From contig NC_089449.1 in the NCBI RefSeq assembly GCF_026210795.1, positions 1,240,001 to 1,304,000 on the forward strand: 64,000 bases of DNA, read 5' to 3'. Origin of the DNA: Rhizophagus irregularis (lineage: Eukaryota > Glomeromycota > Glomeromycetes > Glomerales > Glomeraceae). This document shows, in pieces, positions 60,301 to 64,000 of this stretch (its first letter is position 1; each line of letters begins with the position of its first letter). The notes beneath the pieces are model-generated. The model was given only the letters and a program-made list of their open reading frames with translations, had not been told where the DNA came from and searched no databases. The translations under genes were made by a program, and so were the position numbers.

Positions 60301-60380
60301 ATCTCCCTCTTTGATATATTCCAACCAAAATAGAAGCAACTATGCTAACATAATAACGAATAACACGCCCACTATTAAAA

Positions 60381-63300
60381 TCAACACTCTATTCTGCAAA
60401 AGCAGTTATTAAGTAATACCGTTAGACGATCCATAAAACCTAAAATGTGATTAAACCAAGATAATCCATATTGCATCGAGTTTTTTAACCAATCAGTTCT
60501 GGAGTCACGTGAATCAACATGGGTCATAGGTGGTAAAGATGAGTAAGGTAAATAAAAAGATTTGGACAAACCTTTAGATCTTGAAGATTGTTTAAATTTT
60601 GAAGTAATGTTTATCGCATGTTCCCATAATCCTTTATCATACGAACGCAGATTCCAAATCCGTTTACGGAATTTGTTGACAAAATTGTTATGAATGGCAG
60701 CAATCACATTCATGGTAGTAAGACGAGGAATACCTAAGTTTTTAAAAACTTCCAGAAAAGCAGTAGGCAGACAGCCACAGACCAGACTATAGGAGGACCA
60801 GTTACTAGACGAGAAAGTCCAACAAGGGAGGGAAGTAATTCTATCAATTTGAGAAGAATAATTACAATTGGCATTATCACCTGCTTCTTTAAGTTTTTGG
60901 GTAAGGTGGTGGAGATACGATGTTAAAAGTTGATGTAATTTAGCATGACGCTTTTTACACAAAAATAAGTGCATAAAATCTTTTAAATGATCTTCACAAT
61001 AGCGACAGGTTAAAATTTCCACATATAAATCAGGTCGTGTTCTTTTCAGTAATTCCAAAGTGAGTAAATCTTCCAGGAAAAGTTGAAATTTCAATGTATG
61101 ATGTCTATAGACATTCTCCTTAGTGAAAGAATTGTCATATTTAAGTTGGAACATTAATGTATACTAGGTAAGAGCCCAATCAACCATGTATCGAGATGAA
61201 TCCATTAAGAGAGAAATAAAACAGAAACGAGAAAGAGCTAAAAGGTCTTTCATATATAACATTTGATGATATTGTTTAAACAGATGTCTTAGATTGGATT
61301 CACAGACCACGTCATTATAGAGCAAAATATAATCATGAACTACGGCAAGATTGAGACAGGAAATGAGAACAGCTTCTTTAGATGTATGGGCAGTATTGGC
61401 AAGAGAATCAGCAAAGTCATTCCAATAAAAATTAGAGTGAGCTTTAACTTTGAAAGGCAGAACTGAAAGATTTTTATCAACAATCAGTTTTTGAATAATA
61501 GCCCAAAGTTCAAAATTGGTGGTCTTATAATAAAGACGGGAATCTGAGTAATCAGATAAGAAATAATGTTTTAAATCCTTAATGAAAGACTGTGAATCTG
61601 TGTAAATATGAACAACAGAATTTGCAGGAGAGGCTGATAAAGCAGCATAAATAGCAGCAGCTTCTGCTCGAGAGGAAAAAGGCCAGTTATGGATAAAACC
61701 TCATTTATAAGTGGCAATGGAATTAAGGAATCCAGAGTTTTTAACAATTTGAACCCAACCCCAACCCATGGAGACATCACTCGTTCCTAAATTAATAAGG
61801 GAACCATCAGTGTAAAAGGTGTAAAGTGAATCTGAAGAGAGCACAACAGATGAAAATGCAGCAATATCATCAGCTGTGAGTAAAGGTGGCGGAATATTGT
61901 CAACAGTTCCAAGGAAAATGCAAAAAGTATCAGCGGTTGACCCTGAACGACTAGGTAAATTATAATACAAGATTATGTAATCCATAATTTTGGCTCATAA
62001 CACAGTAGCAGACAAATGAGATGTGTATTTTATGATGGATGACTTTTTCATAGGCAGGATCAAGCATTGAAGAAGAGAAGCTGAGTAGGAGCAAGCAACA
62101 GAGCTAGTAGCAACTGATTTCTTTGAGTAAGACGATTTATTTATATTCAAAATGCAGCCGGGACAAGGTTGAAGGGTTATAAGATCACTTGGTCGGGATA
62201 AACAGTCAGAGGTCCAATATGCAATAGTACAAGTGAAGTGTTTGGATTGGATTTGAATTTGTTTACCAAATAATGGGAGGCCATCGTTATTCAACGTGAC
62301 AATCCAGTTTTTCTTATAACCATAAGAAGGAGTACAAGGAGCTAATTTTTTAATAAACTGGTTCAGAGGTCGCTGTATTGTCATAAATCTATCTTGTAAT
62401 AAACCAGCTTGATCCAGGATAGTAACATTAGAAGAGAGATTTTTATACTAGTTGGGAATACGGGCATTACCACGTTTTTGAGTAGAGTTAGCATAGATAA
62501 CAGACCAAAAAAGCAAATGAGTTTCCGGAGCGACAAAAGTTGTGACAAATAAAATAAACCACGTCTTCAAAGTCGTGCCAAATTGGCCTAAACACATCCA
62601 AAGAAAGGCATTGATATATTGGAGTATGGCCATTAGGATAAATTAAATCAGGCACAGGTGACAAATTAGCGCGTGATAAGCAGAAAGGAGTGGAGATCAG
62701 GAAGGCTAAAGTATTAGTGATATAATCTTGTTTAAAAATGTTAAGAGAAGACCAATAAATCCAATCCAAAACCATCAATGGAGAAATAGGAATTAAACAA
62801 TAAAATTGAATAAACCGCAACCTATAATTAAAAAGAGATTTCATAAAAAAGGAAGAAGAATTTGCTAATAAAAATAAATTAGTAAAATGATTCTGTTGTT
62901 GAAACGAAAATAAATTGATCAAACCCAAAGCTTAAGACAAATATAACACCACATTAGGAATAGATCGTGATAATTTAGCCTTGTGTTTAACTAAAGTACA
63001 AACTGAAAAAGTGATAGTAGAACATTCAGCCTCAGATAAATGTGTAACTTGCATTTGATAATCCAGTTTTGATCATTATAAAGATATATCACTTGTTGAA
63101 CAGTTAGTTTCGCAGGGTGAAGAATTGCAGAAAATGAAATACATTCTTGTTTGAGTTGTTATCAGATAAAATTCCTAGAGCCATTAATATTAAACCAAAC
63201 TCCCAAAAAACGGAAAGATGAAGACATGGGGATAGGAGCAACAGTAATGTTAGGTGTAATGTTGAGTGACGAAGTCAATAAATTAAAGGCTATAGGAGAT

Positions 63301-64000
63301 AAATCTTGAGAAGTAGCAACTGCATTGGTGGCTAAAACGTATTTGTTATAGTTGGCTGAAGTATTATTTAAATAGTAAAATTCTTCAGTAATAGACAACA
63401 TATGTTCCATTCCGTCTTTAGAAGAAGAGATCAAAGTAGAATCATCCATAAACACCAAATTATTAATTTCTAAAACATCAAGAGAACAAGAATCTGATGA
63501 AACAGTACAGGAAGCTATTGGAGAAACCAAACGATAAGGGTCTTTCTTCTTATTTTTAAGAACTGTGAGTAGAGGGTCTAAATAAATAACCCATAAGAGT
63601 GGAGAAATAACTTCACCTTGGTCTATTCCTATTCTAACTCTATATGGCGGAGTAGGGCTATGTACAGTAATAACACGGTTAGAACGTGATATAAATAAAG
63701 AAAGTAAGAATTGAATAGCATTTTGTGGTAGGCGTAAGCGTTAGAAAGCAAATCACAACATGGATAAATCTACAGAATCAAATGCTTTTGAGATGTCTTG
63801 AGAAAGGATCCATAAAGGTTGTTTAGTGACTACTGAATCATAAATGATGGATTCCAGAGTGATAATATGATCACGGCAAGAACCTCCAGGTAAACCTGCG
63901 AAATTACCATCTTGGAGGACATGGTGGGAGGCAAGTAGAGGAGCAAGACAATTATAAAAAAGCTTAACCAAGGCCTTACGAATCACCTCCAATAAAGTAA
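60381..64000 (-). mobile_element. Second LINE copy (RT, RNase H, zinc C-terminus), runs off the window
   Basis: On the minus strand: DGNFAGLPGGSCRDHII and LWILSQDISKAFDSVD (motif A intact) at 63950-63770, GIDQGEVISPLLW near 63620, LVFMDDSTLI (motif C) near 63440, and SSFRFLGVWFNI near 63190. RNase H follows, with FYTDGSLI near 61800, SSRAEAAAIYAAL near 61650, VHIYTDSQS near 61600 and KAHSNFYWNDFADSLA near 61420. The C-terminal domain (61154-60381) has CRYCEDHLKDFMHLFLC, a C-x2-C..H-x3-C zinc motif, and ends CFCRIEC. Stops at several points make it defective. It sits directly upstream of the split LINE on the same strand. The 5' part lies beyond the window. Confidence 0.8.

Overview
The window reads as nuclear DNA of an arbuscular mycorrhizal fungus (Glomeromycotina, Rhizophagus-like). 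It is very AT-rich, with many short GT-AG introns, and it holds decayed copies of gene families I associate with these fungi: P-loop ATPases, Uma2/PD-(D/E)XK-like proteins, Plavaka-type transposases and RT/RNase H LINEs. It also has an Integrator subunit 3 gene, which most Dikarya lack. Species is inferred; no rRNA or tRNA was found.

Layout. 1-1077: a spliced seven-helix-receptor-like gene on the minus strand, cut by the window start. 3230-4622: a degenerate P-loop ATPase. 6006-7040: a long coiled-coil protein. 9981-10554: a small LYR-motif protein. 10847-16346: a many-exon Integrator subunit 3 (INTS3). 17117-23005: a small secreted or anchored protein and two four-helix membrane proteins, separated by a very AT-rich gene-free stretch. 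24060-30300: decayed genes (Uma2-type nuclease, a Cys-rich family, others) broken up by MULE-like, Harbinger-like and pogo-like miniature transposons.

The main result is 34410-59187. Both ends of this 24.8-kb block carry the same inverted terminus (CCCTATAAAAAATATG, then ACTGTT) and the same subterminal motifs. They are flanked by a 3-bp AAA duplication, and the two flanks are the two halves of one LINE reverse-transcriptase gene, in the same strand, order and frame. The block is therefore best read as one large DNA transposon inserted in a LINE. It carries a spliced Plavaka/CACTA (Tnp2-like) transposase with a visible DDE triad, plus unrelated-looking spliced genes: a coiled-coil protein, an S/T-R-P plus Glu-rich protein, a 400-residue helical protein, a degenerate minus-strand cluster and a PD-(D/E)XK-like protein. 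It also holds three arrays of near-perfect hairpins of about 83 bp per unit. A cargo-bearing, Plavaka-driven giant element of this kind is the best candidate here for an undescribed system.

The rest, 59188-64000, is the 5' half of the split LINE and a second LINE copy that runs off the window end. Several small insertions (hAT-like, Tourist-like, MULE-like, Harbinger-like) can be dated relative to their hosts because their target duplications and the host sequence around them are readable.
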